This document shows positions 16,028 through 25,078 of a stretch of 64,000 nt of DNA, piece after piece. Origin of the DNA: Mesoflavibacter sp037029465 (lineage in GTDB: Bacteria; Bacteroidota; Bacteroidia; Flavobacteriales; Flavobacteriaceae); assembly GCF_037029465.1 (NCBI RefSeq), contig NZ_JAYMEM010000026.1, forward strand, positions 585,962 through 649,961, given 5' to 3'. The notes beneath the pieces are model-generated. The model saw only the letters and a list, made by a program, of their open reading frames with translations, ran no database searches and was not told the origin of the DNA. Position 1 is the first letter of the stretch. Each line of letters starts with the position of its first letter. The position numbers were made by a program, and so were the translations under genes.

Positions 16028-18577
16028 TTATTCTTCTTCATTAGTATCAAGAGTTGTGCCAGCTTCTGTATTTGCCGTATCCTCTAAGTTTTCAATATCT
16101 AATTCTTCTTCATCTTCATCTTTCATTACTTTAGCAACAGCTGCAATAGAATCATTTCCTTTTAAGTTGATTAACTTAACACCTTGAGTAGCTCTACCCA
16201 TTGTTCTTAAGTTTTCTACTGCTAAACGAATTGCAATTCCAGACTTATTGATAATCATTAAGTCATCAGAATCTGTTACGCTCTTAATAGCTACTAAGCT
16301 TCCTGTTTTTTCTGTAATTGAAATAGTTTTAACTCCTTTTCCTCCTCTATTTGTGATACGGTAAACTGCCTCTCCATCTTCTGGATCGTCAATAAATGTA
16401 CGTTTACCATAACCGTTTTCTGAAACAACTAAAACTGTTTCTTCTTGAGGATTTTCTATAGTTACCATGCCTATTACTTCATCATCTTTAGTTCCTAAAG
16501 TAATTCCTCTTACTCCTGAAGCATTACGTCCCATTGGTCGTGTTTTTGCTTCTTCAAAACGAATAGCTTTACCAGACTTTAATGCAAGCATTACTTGGCT
16601 GTTACCAGTTGTTAGCTTTGCTTCTAGTAACTCATCATTATCTTTAATAGTAATTGCATTGATACCATTTGTACGTGGTCTAGAATATTGCTCTAAAGCT
16701 GTTTTCTTAACCTGACCTTGTTTTGTTGCCATTATGACATAGTGAGAGTTAATGTAATCCTCATCTTTCAGGTCTTGAGTACAGATAAACGCCATTACTT
16801 TGTCATCTTGCTCAATATTAATTAGGTTTTGAATTGCTCTACCTTTAGATGTTCTTGAACCTTCAGGGATTTCGTAAACACGCATCCAGAAACATTTTCC
16901 TTTTTGAGTAAAGAATAACATATACTGGTGGTTTGTTCCAACAAATAAATGCTCTAAAAAGTCTTCATTTCTTGTTGTTGAAGCTTTTTGTCCAACACCA
17001 CCTCTATTTTGTGTTTTGTACTCAGTTAAAGATGTACGTTTGATATATCCTGCATGAGAAATAGTAATTACTACTTGCTCATCTGGAATCATATCTTCAA
17101 TACTTAAATCGCCTCCTGCATATTCTATTGTAGAACGACGCTCATCACCATACTTATCTTTTACTTCGATAAGTTCTTCTTTGATAATGTCCATACGACG
17201 CTCTTTCTTGTCTAAAATATCTTTTAAATCAGCAATAGTCTTGATAATTTCTTCATATTCACTACGAAGTTTATCTTGTTCAAGACCTGTTAACTGACGA
17301 AGACGCATATCTACAATAGCTTTAGCTTGAATCTCTGAAAGCTCAAAGCGATCCATTAATTTTTGTCTTGCTTCATCTGCATTAGAAGATGCTCTAATGA
17401 TTGTAATAACTTCATCTATATTATCTGAAGCTATAATTAAACCTTCTAAGATATGTGCACGCTCTTCTGCTTTGCGTAATTCATATTTAGTACGTCTTAC
17501 TACAACATCATGTCTATGCTCTACAAAGTGATAGATTAAGTCTTTTAGGTTTAAAAGCTCTGGTCTACCGTTTACTAATGCAATATTATTTACACTAAAA
17601 GATGATTGTAAAGCTGTGTATTTATATAACTTATTTAATACGATGTTTGGTATTGCATCACGTTTAAGCACGTAAACGATACGCATTCCGTTACGGTCAG
17701 ACTCATCACGAATTGTAGAAATTCCTTCTAATTTTTTATCGTTAACTAAATCAGCAGTCTTTTTAATCATATCTGCTTTGTTAACTTGATAAGGTATTTC
17801 TGTAACAACAATACATTCTCTTCCGTTAACTTCTTCTACATTCGCCTTACCACGCATAACAATACGTCCGCGACCTGTATGAAATGCTTCTTTTACACCA
17901 TCATAGCCATAGATTGTTCCTCCTGTTGGAAAATCTGGAGCTTTGATGTGCTGCATTAACTCATCAACTTCAATGTCGTTATTATCTATATACGCAACTG
18001 TACCGTCTACAACTTCTGTTAAATTATGTGGTGGCATATTTGTTGCCATACCTACTGCAATACCAGAAGCACCGTTAATTAATAAACCAGGAATACGTGT
18101 TGGTAAAACGGTTGGTTCTTCTAAAGTATCATCGAAGTTTAACTTGTGGTCTACAGTTTCTTTATCGATATCTGCCAACATGTCTTCAGATATCTTGCGC
18201 ATACGCGCTTCTGTATAACGCATTGCTGCTGGACTATCTCCATCTACAGAACCAAAGTTACCTTGACCATCAATTAACATATAACGTAGACTCCATTCTT
18301 GAGCCATACGCACCATTGTATCGTATACTGAGGTATCACCATGTGGGTGATACTTACCTAAAACTTCTCCAACTATTCTTGCAGATTTTTTATGCGCCGT
18401 GTTAGATCTAACACCTAATTCATGCATACCGTAAAGTACACGTCTGTGTACTGGTTTTAAACCATCTCTTACATCTGGTAAAGCACGTGACACAATGACT
18501 GACATTGAATAATCAATGTAAGCCGATTTCATTTCATCTTCAATGTTAATCGGAATGAGTTTTTCTCCTTCTGCCAT
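16028..18577 (-). CDS. gyrA: DNA gyrase subunit A
   Basis: The 849-residue protein is the breakage-reunion subunit of DNA gyrase, which introduces negative supercoils. The catalytic Tyr is residue 121 in AAMRYTEARM. The quinolone-determining segment reads HPHGDTSVYDTMVRM with Thr82, Ser83 and Asp86. Thr82 and Asp86 are the positions known from Flavobacterium psychrophilum quinolone studies, so Thr here is likely the wild-type state, not a resistance change. The C-terminal pinwheel carries the gyrase box TNRGGKG and ends in a very acidic tail. The TPR gene follows; clpC diverges upstream. Confidence 0.98.
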   Translation of the reverse strand: MAEGEKLIPINIEDEMKSAYIDYSMSVIVSRALPDVRDGLKPVHRRVLYGMHELGVRSNTAHKKSARIVGEVLGKYHPHGDTSVYDTMVRMAQEWSLRYMLIDGQGNFGSVDGDSPAAMRYTEARMRKISEDMLADIDKETVDHKLNFDDTLEEPTVLPTRIPGLLINGASGIAVGMATNMPPHNLTEVVDGTVAYIDNNDIEVDELMQHIKAPDFPTGGTIYGYDGVKEAFHTGRGRIVMRGKANVEEVNGRECIVVTEIPYQVNKADMIKKTADLVNDKKLEGISTIRDESDRNGMRIVYVLKRDAIPNIVLNKLYKYTALQSSFSVNNIALVNGRPELLNLKDLIYHFVEHRHDVVVRRTKYELRKAEERAHILEGLIIASDNIDEVITIIRASSNADEARQKLMDRFELSEIQAKAIVDMRLRQLTGLEQDKLRSEYEEIIKTIADLKDILDKKERRMDIIKEELIEVKDKYGDERRSTIEYAGGDLSIEDMIPDEQVVITISHAGYIKRTSLTEYKTQNRGGVGQKASTTRNEDFLEHLFVGTNHQYMLFFTQKGKCFWMRVYEIPEGSRTSKGRAIQNLINIEQDDKVMAFICTQDLKDEDYINSHYVIMATKQGQVKKTALEQYSRPRTNGINAITIKDNDELLEAKLTTGNSQVMLALKSGKAIRFEEAKTRPMGRNASGVRGITLGTKDDEVIGMVTIENPQEETVLVVSENGYGKRTFIDDPEDGEAVYRITNRGGKGVKTISITEKTGSLVAIKSVTDSDDLMIINKSGIAIRLAVENLRTMGRATQGVKLINLKGNDSIAAVAKVMKDEDEEELDIENLEDTANTEAGTTLDTNEEE

Positions 18578-18835
18578 ATATAATTTAATTTGTTATGTTC
18601 ATTATTTCAAAACACGCTAATATAAAACTTTCGTTAGTAATGGTAAGCCTTTTACTTGGTTTTTTTAACGATTTTTATTAACAATTTTAGCCTGTTTTTT
18701 AGTTAATAACTTAATACCTGTTTATTTGGAGATTATTCTTACTTTCAAACCATAAACAATTAACATATTATTTAAGGTATAGTTTTTGCCATTACTAATT
18801 ATGTTTACTATTTTTAAAGCAGAAAGGAATTTAAT

Positions 18836-21382
18836 ATGGATGATAATTTTTCACCAAGAGTAAAAGATGTAATAGCCTACAGTAAAGAAGAAGCTCTTCG
18901 TTTAGGGCATGACTTTATAGGTACAGAACATCTAATGCTTGGTCTTTTAAGAGACGGAAATGGTAAGGCTATAAATATTTTAAACGCGTTAGATATAGAT
19001 TTAAACCATCTAAGGCGAAAAGTAGAAATATTAAGCCCTGCAAACCCAAATACCTCAATAACTTCTAATGAAAAGAAAAACTTGCATTTGACGCGACAAG
19101 CAGAACGCGCATTAAAGACTACTTTTTTAGAAGCTAAACTTTTTCAAAGTACATCAATAAATACGGCGCATCTTTTATTATGTATTTTAAGAAACGAAAA
19201 TGATCCTACTACAAAGCTTTTAAATAAGCTTAAAGTAGACTATGATAATGTAAAAGAACAATTTAAGTCAATGATTACAAACGACGACAATTTTGAAGAC
19301 ATCACAGGAAGTCCAAAAGCTGAATTTCCTGATGACGATGCACAACAAGACGATGCATCAAAAGATATATTTAATTCGCCTTCATCAAAAAGCAACAAAA
19401 AATCAAAAACTCCGGTTTTAGATAATTTTGGTCGCGATTTGACTGCTATGGCAGAAGAAGGAAAATTAGATCCAGTAGTTGGACGTGAAAAAGAGATTGA
19501 AAGAGTATCTCAAATCTTATCACGTCGTAAAAAGAACAATCCTCTATTAATTGGAGAACCTGGTGTTGGTAAGTCTGCAATTGCAGAAGGTTTAGCTAAC
19601 AGAATTGTAAGTAAAAAAGTATCTAGAATACTATTTAATAAACGTGTAGTTACTTTAGACCTTGCTAGCTTAGTTGCAGGCACGAAATACCGTGGACAGT
19701 TTGAAGAGCGTATGAAAGCGGTAATGAATGAACTTGAAAAGAATGATGACGTTATACTTTTTATAGATGAAATTCATACCATTGTTGGTGCTGGTGGCGC
19801 AACAGGAAGTTTAGACGCTTCGAACATGTTCAAACCTGCATTAGCACGTGGCGAAATTCAATGTATAGGTGCAACTACTCTAGACGAGTATAGACAATAC
19901 ATTGAGAAAGATGGTGCTTTAGAGCGTCGTTTTCAAAAAGTAATAGTAGAACCAACAACAGTAGAAGAAACTATTCAAATTCTTAACAATATTAAAGCTA
20001 AATACGAAGATCATCACAATGTAGAATATACAGATGAAGCTATTGAAGCTTGTGTTAAGTTAACCAATAGATATATGACAGATCGTTTCTTACCAGACAA
20101 AGCTATTGATGCTTTAGATGAAGCTGGCTCTCGTGTTCATATAACTAATATTGATGTTCCTAAACAAATTCTAGAATTAGAGAAAAAACTAGAAGAAGTT
20201 AGAGAAACTAAAAATTCTGTTGTTAAAAAACAGAAATACGAAGAAGCGGCTAGATTACGTGATGACGAAAAACGTCTTGAAAAGGATTTAGCAATAGCTC
20301 AAGAAAAATGGGAAGAAGAAACCAAATTACATCGCGAGACCGTAACAGAAGATAATGTTGCTGATGTTATTTCTATGATGACAGGCGTTCCTGTTAACAG
20401 AATAGCACAAACAGAAAGCAATAAATTAGCTCAATTACCAGAACTAATTAAAGGAAAAGTGATTGGTCAAGACGATGCTGTTGCTAAGGTTGTTAAAGCA
20501 ATACAACGTAACCGTGCTGGATTAAAAGATCCAAATAAGCCAATTGGGTCATTTATATTTTTAGGACAAACAGGTGTTGGTAAAACACAATTAGCTAAAG
20601 TGCTTTCTAAGCAATTATTTGATAGTGAAGAGTCATTAATTAGAATAGATATGAGTGAATACATGGAAAAATTCGCTATTTCTAGATTGATTGGTGCACC
20701 TCCAGGATACGTTGGATATGAAGAAGGTGGACAACTTACCGAAAAAGTTAGACGTAAACCTTATTCTGTAGTTCTTTTAGATGAAATTGAAAAAGCACAT
20801 CCAGATGTATTTAATATGTTACTTCAAGTATTAGATGATGGTTATTTAACGGATAGTTTAGGCAGAAAAATTGACTTTAGAAACACTATCATTATCATGA
20901 CATCTAATATTGGTGCCAGAAAATTAAAAGATTTTGGTACAGGTATAGGTTTTGGTACATCTTCTCAAAAAGCTCAAGAAGATGCAAATGCAAGAAGTGT
21001 TATTGAAAATGCACTAAAGAAATCGTTTGCTCCTGAGTTCTTAAATAGAATTGATGACGTTATAGTATTTAACGCTTTAGAACAAGAAGATATCAATAAA
21101 ATTATTGATATTGAATTAGAAAAATTATTAATGCGCATTGACGGTTTAGGTTACAAATTAAAACTTACTAAGGCTGCAAAAACATTTATTGCAGAGAAAG
21201 GTTTTGATAAGCAATATGGCGCTAGACCGTTAAAAAGAGCTATTCAAAAATATATAGAAGATGCTTTAGCTGAAGAAATAATTACTTCAAAGCTAAAAGA
21301 AGGAGACAAAATAGTTATGGACTTAGATAAAGACTCTAATGAAATTGTTATTTCTATACAATCTTCAGAAGAAGCTAAGTAA
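18836..21382 (+). CDS. clpC: ClpC-type ATP-dependent Clp protease ATPase
   Basis: The 848-residue chaperone-unfoldase feeds substrates to ClpP. In order it shows two Clp N-domain repeats (about 1-145), the first AAA+ module with Walker A GEPGVGKSA at 240 and Walker B VILFIDE, a UVR-type middle segment (KYEEAARLRDDEKRLE), and the second AAA+ module with Walker A GQTGVGKTQ at 577. The C-terminal D2-small domain is present. The UVR motif and length separate it from ClpA and ClpB. A terminator follows at 21409-21440. No ClpP gene is nearby. Confidence 0.96.
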   Translation: MDDNFSPRVKDVIAYSKEEALRLGHDFIGTEHLMLGLLRDGNGKAINILNALDIDLNHLRRKVEILSPANPNTSITSNEKKNLHLTRQAERALKTTFLEAKLFQSTSINTAHLLLCILRNENDPTTKLLNKLKVDYDNVKEQFKSMITNDDNFEDITGSPKAEFPDDDAQQDDASKDIFNSPSSKSNKKSKTPVLDNFGRDLTAMAEEGKLDPVVGREKEIERVSQILSRRKKNNPLLIGEPGVGKSAIAEGLANRIVSKKVSRILFNKRVVTLDLASLVAGTKYRGQFEERMKAVMNELEKNDDVILFIDEIHTIVGAGGATGSLDASNMFKPALARGEIQCIGATTLDEYRQYIEKDGALERRFQKVIVEPTTVEETIQILNNIKAKYEDHHNVEYTDEAIEACVKLTNRYMTDRFLPDKAIDALDEAGSRVHITNIDVPKQILELEKKLEEVRETKNSVVKKQKYEEAARLRDDEKRLEKDLAIAQEKWEEETKLHRETVTEDNVADVISMMTGVPVNRIAQTESNKLAQLPELIKGKVIGQDDAVAKVVKAIQRNRAGLKDPNKPIGSFIFLGQTGVGKTQLAKVLSKQLFDSEESLIRIDMSEYMEKFAISRLIGAPPGYVGYEEGGQLTEKVRRKPYSVVLLDEIEKAHPDVFNMLLQVLDDGYLTDSLGRKIDFRNTIIIMTSNIGARKLKDFGTGIGFGTSSQKAQEDANARSVIENALKKSFAPEFLNRIDDVIVFNALEQEDINKIIDIELEKLLMRIDGLGYKLKLTKAAKTFIAEKGFDKQYGARPLKRAIQKYIEDALAEEIITSKLKEGDKIVMDLDKDSNEIVISIQSSEEAK

Positions 21383-21408
21383 AAAATTAAACTTTAATAC
21401 TAAAAATG

Positions 21409-21440
21409 CCTGTTAATTGTAAGATTAACAGGTTTTTTTT
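21409..21440 (+). terminator. Terminator after clpC
   Basis: CCTGTTAAT (21409-21417) pairs with ATTAACAGG (21424-21432) around a 6-base loop, followed directly by eight T residues. This is a textbook intrinsic terminator for clpC. Confidence 0.92.
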
Positions 21441-21472
21441 ATATATTTAATAAGAGTTTAATAGCAACCAAC

Positions 21473-21853
21473 ATGTCAAAAATAATCACATTAGATTTTT
21501 GCACTCTTGAATTTAAAGGACAAATAGCAATAGCTGTCATAAATGAAGGTGTGCATATTGACCACGATGTTAGTCAAATGATTACGCAAACATGTTTAGA
21601 TTATTTTAAAGAGACACCATTTGTATACTTAACACATAGAAAAAATTCTTACTCCGTAGATGTTACTAAATATACTTACATAAATGACATGGAAAATCTT
21701 AAGGGTTTTGGTGTTATATCCACATCACTTTCAGCTAGAAATGCTGAAATAGAAAGTCTTTTTATTAACATTCCTTTTGAAATTTTTGACACTTTAGAAC
21801 ATGGTATTAAATGGGCAAATACTGTTCTACAAAATGACCAAATAAACAGCTAA
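21473..21853 (+). CDS. Small conserved protein, possible SpoIIAA-like/STAS fold (copy 1)
   Basis: The 126-residue protein has no signal peptide. It aligns along its length with the next gene: LDFCTLEF versus LDFCKLEF at the start, NEGVHIDHD versus YEGVTVDQE, a central PFVYLTHRKNSYSVD versus PYVYISNRIYSYAVD, GFGVIST versus GFGVVTT, and a final FDTLEHGIKWA versus FDSLEVAVNWA. The alternating strand and helix pattern resembles SpoIIAA-like STAS folds, but the assignment is by eye. The function is unknown; a cytoplasmic regulatory or binding role is possible. It is separated from clpC by a terminator and so has its own promoter. Confidence 0.75.
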   Translation: MSKIITLDFCTLEFKGQIAIAVINEGVHIDHDVSQMITQTCLDYFKETPFVYLTHRKNSYSVDVTKYTYINDMENLKGFGVISTSLSARNAEIESLFINIPFEIFDTLEHGIKWANTVLQNDQINS

Positions 21854-21962
21854 AGTTCATTTTTAATTTTCTTAATAAAATGTTAATTTTATTTTTTTAA
21901 ATCAGCTTAATAGACAAATATTTTTTCTATTATTGTAATCAAACTGATTAATAGCTCCCAAA

Positions 21963-22346
21963 ATGATATTAGAACTTGACTTCTGTAAGTTAGAGTTTTA
22001 TGACACCTATCTAATTAGTACAATTTATGAAGGTGTTACTGTAGATCAAGAAAAGAACAATATACTTTTAGACATTATATTAAAGTATTATAAAAACAAT
22101 CCTTACGTCTACATCTCTAACAGAATTTATTCTTACGCTGTAGACCCAAGCATATATGTAATATGCTCTCAATTTGAATCACTTTTAGGATTTGGCGTTG
22201 TAACTACCGAAGAAATTAAAAAGCGAAATACAGAACTTGAAAAGATGTTTTATCAAAAAAAGTTTGAAGTTTTTGATTCTTTAGAAGTTGCTGTAAATTG
22301 GGCAAAACATTATGTAGAAATCACAAAAAGTAACTTAGTTAAATAA
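21963..22346 (+). CDS. Small conserved protein, paralogue of the preceding gene (copy 2)
   Basis: This 127-residue protein is clearly a tandem duplicate of its neighbour, sharing the LDFC-LEF start, the GFGV segment and the C-terminal FDSLE-WA motif, with roughly one third or more of residues alike by eye. No membrane segment or signal is present. Its last 12 bases overlap the end of hutH, which runs the other way, so the two genes converge without a terminator between them. Its function is unknown. The 109-base gap from copy 1 is AT-rich and may hold a separate promoter. Confidence 0.75.
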   Translation: MILELDFCKLEFYDTYLISTIYEGVTVDQEKNNILLDIILKYYKNNPYVYISNRIYSYAVDPSIYVICSQFESLLGFGVVTTEEIKKRNTELEKMFYQKKFEVFDSLEVAVNWAKHYVEITKSNLVK

Positions 22347-23846
22347 TTCCGAACTATCTACACCTAAATTCTTAATAAACTGAATTGACATTTCAATATC
22401 ATCATGTAAAATTTCATCTTCTTTTACAAATGGCACTTCTACCCTATAACTTTGTAAAAACAGCTCTATAAATTCTGATGATTTTAATGGTTCTCTAAAG
22501 TGAATAGCTTGTGATGCGTTAAACAATTCTATTGCCAAAACACGCTCTACATTATCTATTAATCTATATGCTTGTGTTGCAGCATTTGCACCCATACTTA
22601 CATGATCTTCTTGTCCGTTACTTGACACAATACTATCAATACTTGCTGGACTTGCCAATTGTTTATTAGCACTAACTATACTTGCTGCTGTGTATTGCGG
22701 AATCATAAACCCACTATTTAAACCTGGATTATCTACTAAAAATGCTGGTAAACCACGCAATCCTGACACTAATTGAAATACACGTCTTTCAGAAATATTT
22801 CCTAATTCTGACATTGCAATTTTTAAATAATCTAATGCTAAAGCTAAAGGTTGACCATGAAAGTTTCCGCCTGAAATGATTTCATCTTCACTTGCAAAAA
22901 TATTTGGATTATCGGTCACCGAATTTATCTCGGTTACAAAAGTCTTTTCTACAAATGCTAAAGTATCTTTTGTTGCGCCGTGTACTTGAGGTATGCATCT
23001 AAAGCTATACGGATCTTGTACGTGTTGTTTTTCTTGACTTATAATTTCGCTTCCTTCTAAAAACTCTCTTACTCTTTCGGCTGTTTTTAATTGTCCGTTA
23101 TGTGGTCTCACTAAATGTATTAGTTCATTAAAAGGCTCTATTCTTCCATCAAAAGCTTCTAAAGATACACTTCCTATTAAATCTGCTAAATAAGATAGTT
23201 TGTAAGATTTCAATAACAAGAAGACACCGTAAGCACTCATAAATTGTGTTCCATTTAATAGTGCCAAACCTTCTTTAGACATTAATTTAATAGCATCCCA
23301 TTTAAAGTAAGTATTTAAATCTTCAGCTTCTAAAACAGCATCTTTATACCATACTTTTCCTTTTCCTATTAAAGGTAAAGCTAAGTGTGCTAAAGGCGCT
23401 AAATCACCCGAAGCTCCTAAAGATCCTTGAGTATAAATTACTGGTAAAATATCATTATTAAAAAATGCTATTAAACGTTGTACAGTTTGTAATTGCACGC
23501 CTGAATGCCCATAACTTAAAGATTGTATTTTTAGTAATAGCATTAACTTGACGACTTCATTAGGTACAATATCTCCTGTTCCGCAAGCGTGAGACATCAC
23601 TAAGTTTTCTTGTAATTTAGTTAAGTTTTCTTTGTCAATTTTAACATTATATAACGAGCCAAAACCAGTATTTATACCGTAAATTGGTTTGGTTTCTGCT
23701 TTTAATTTTTCATCTAAATAAGCACGACAATTTTCAATTTTATCAATAGCTTCGTTTGATAATTGTAATTGCTTTTCTTCTAAAATTATAGATTGAATGG
23801 TTGCCAAATCTAATGGCTGAGATGATATATAATGAATTGAACTCAT
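22335..23846 (-). CDS. hutH: Histidine ammonia-lyase
   Basis: The 503-residue enzyme removes ammonia from histidine to make urocanate, the first step of histidine breakdown. The self-forming MIO cofactor arises from Ala145-Ser146-Gly147 in GSLGASGDLAPLAH. Other family motifs are GINTGFG near 58, NGTQFM, and TDNPNIF near 317. Tyrosine ammonia-lyases share this fold, but the overall pattern fits the histidine enzyme. The rest of the hut pathway is not in the window. The stop region overlaps the convergent small gene by 12 bases. Confidence 0.93.
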   Translation of the reverse strand: MSSIHYISSQPLDLATIQSIILEEKQLQLSNEAIDKIENCRAYLDEKLKAETKPIYGINTGFGSLYNVKIDKENLTKLQENLVMSHACGTGDIVPNEVVKLMLLLKIQSLSYGHSGVQLQTVQRLIAFFNNDILPVIYTQGSLGASGDLAPLAHLALPLIGKGKVWYKDAVLEAEDLNTYFKWDAIKLMSKEGLALLNGTQFMSAYGVFLLLKSYKLSYLADLIGSVSLEAFDGRIEPFNELIHLVRPHNGQLKTAERVREFLEGSEIISQEKQHVQDPYSFRCIPQVHGATKDTLAFVEKTFVTEINSVTDNPNIFASEDEIISGGNFHGQPLALALDYLKIAMSELGNISERRVFQLVSGLRGLPAFLVDNPGLNSGFMIPQYTAASIVSANKQLASPASIDSIVSSNGQEDHVSMGANAATQAYRLIDNVERVLAIELFNASQAIHFREPLKSSEFIELFLQSYRVEVPFVKEDEILHDDIEMSIQFIKNLGVDSSELFN

Positions 23847-23975
23847 GGTCTTTTTTTATTGCGTCCCAAAAGTCAGAATTTGAGATAAATTCTGCAAGTT
23901 TTTGTTAATAATTCATCAAAATAACAAATCCTCAAAATAATCTCTTATTTTTGATGTAAAATTAAATTATCAATA

Positions 23976-25025
23976 ATGAAGAAAGTTTTAATGTGCTTAG
24001 CAGGATTAGCCATAATAGCCTGCAAACAAGAACCGAAAGATTATGTAACTTTTTCTGGGAAAATAGAAAATCCAAATAGTGATTCTTTAGTCGTTCAGGG
24101 AAGAAACTATAACAAAACCATTAAAGTTAATGAAGATGGTACTTTTAAAGACACTTTAAAAGTAGAAACTGGTGTTTACATGTTTTTTGACGGTAATGAA
24201 CAATCTACATTATACTTAAAAAATGGTGCAGATATAAACATGACTTTGAATACTAAAGAGTTTGACGAAAGTATTAAATTTTCAGGTAATGGTTCTGAAG
24301 ACTCAAACTATTTAGCAGAAAAAGCATTAATGCAAGAAAACCTTATTAAACCAGGAATGTTTGACTATGAAGAAGACGCATTTAATGAAGAGGTTGAAAA
24401 AATTCAACAAAAATTAAATGATTTTATAGCAGAAAGAGAAACTGGATTAGACTCATTATTATTAGCTAACGAAAAATCTGCTATAGAGCAATTTACACCT
24501 GGTATTACTAGAGCTTACAAACAACAAAAAATGCAAGCAGAAGCTAGAGCTAAGCAGTTTGCTGATTTAATAGGAAAGCCATCACCTGATTTTAATTTTG
24601 AAAATGTTAAAGGAGGAAAAACAACTTTAGCAGACTTAAAAGGAAAATACACTTATATAGATGTTTGGGCTACTTGGTGTGGACCATGTATTAGAGAAAT
24701 TCCTTATTTAAAAGAATTAGAAAAAGATATGCATGATAAAAACATCCAATTTGTTAGTATATCTGTAGATGATGGAAGAGGTTATAAAAATGATGCTGAA
24801 GCAGCAAGAGAAGGATGGATAAAAATGGTTGCTGATAAAGAGTTAGGTGGAATACAATTATTATCTGACGCAGGATGGAAAGCAGATTTTATTCAAGGTT
24901 TTAAAATTAATTCTATACCAAGATTTTTATTATTAGATCCTGAAGGTAATGTTGTAGATGCAGATGCTAAAAGACCTTCTAGCCCTAAGTTAAAAGAATA
25001 TCTTAATGGATTAGAAAATATGTAG
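23976..25025 (+). CDS. TlpA-like thioredoxin-fold lipoprotein with DUF4369-type N-terminus
   Basis: The 349-residue protein has a lipoprotein signal ending LAIIACKQ, an N-terminal beta-rich DUF4369-like domain (about 22-125), a helical linker, and a C-terminal TlpA/ResA-type thioredoxin domain. The redox pair is Cys235 and Cys238 in VWATWCGPCIREIPYL. Such proteins reduce or isomerise disulfides in the periplasm, for example during cytochrome c maturation. A TATTTTTG sequence at 23946-23953 fits the Bacteroidota promoter element, although no upstream TTTG partner is found. It ends at a strong terminator. Confidence 0.93.
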   Translation: MKKVLMCLAGLAIIACKQEPKDYVTFSGKIENPNSDSLVVQGRNYNKTIKVNEDGTFKDTLKVETGVYMFFDGNEQSTLYLKNGADINMTLNTKEFDESIKFSGNGSEDSNYLAEKALMQENLIKPGMFDYEEDAFNEEVEKIQQKLNDFIAERETGLDSLLLANEKSAIEQFTPGITRAYKQQKMQAEARAKQFADLIGKPSPDFNFENVKGGKTTLADLKGKYTYIDVWATWCGPCIREIPYLKELEKDMHDKNIQFVSISVDDGRGYKNDAEAAREGWIKMVADKELGGIQLLSDAGWKADFIQGFKINSIPRFLLLDPEGNVVDADAKRPSSPKLKEYLNGLENM

Positions 25026-25050
25026 TTTACACATATTTAGAAAATATAAA

Positions 25051-25075
25051 AGCGAGCTGTTTAGCTCGCTTTTTT
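25051..25075. terminator. Terminator between the TlpA-like gene and the NAD(P)HX repair gene
   Basis: AGCGAGCT (25051-25058) pairs perfectly with AGCTCGCT (25063-25070) around GTTT, followed by a run of T. It ends the plus-strand lipoprotein gene; the minus-strand gene converges on it. Confidence 0.9.
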
Positions 25076-25078
25076 CAT

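Noticed and set aside
16263..16287. Thr82 in GyrA as a quinolone-resistance change
   Set aside because: Thr is the known wild-type residue at this position in flavobacteria such as F. psychrophilum; Asp86 is also intact.
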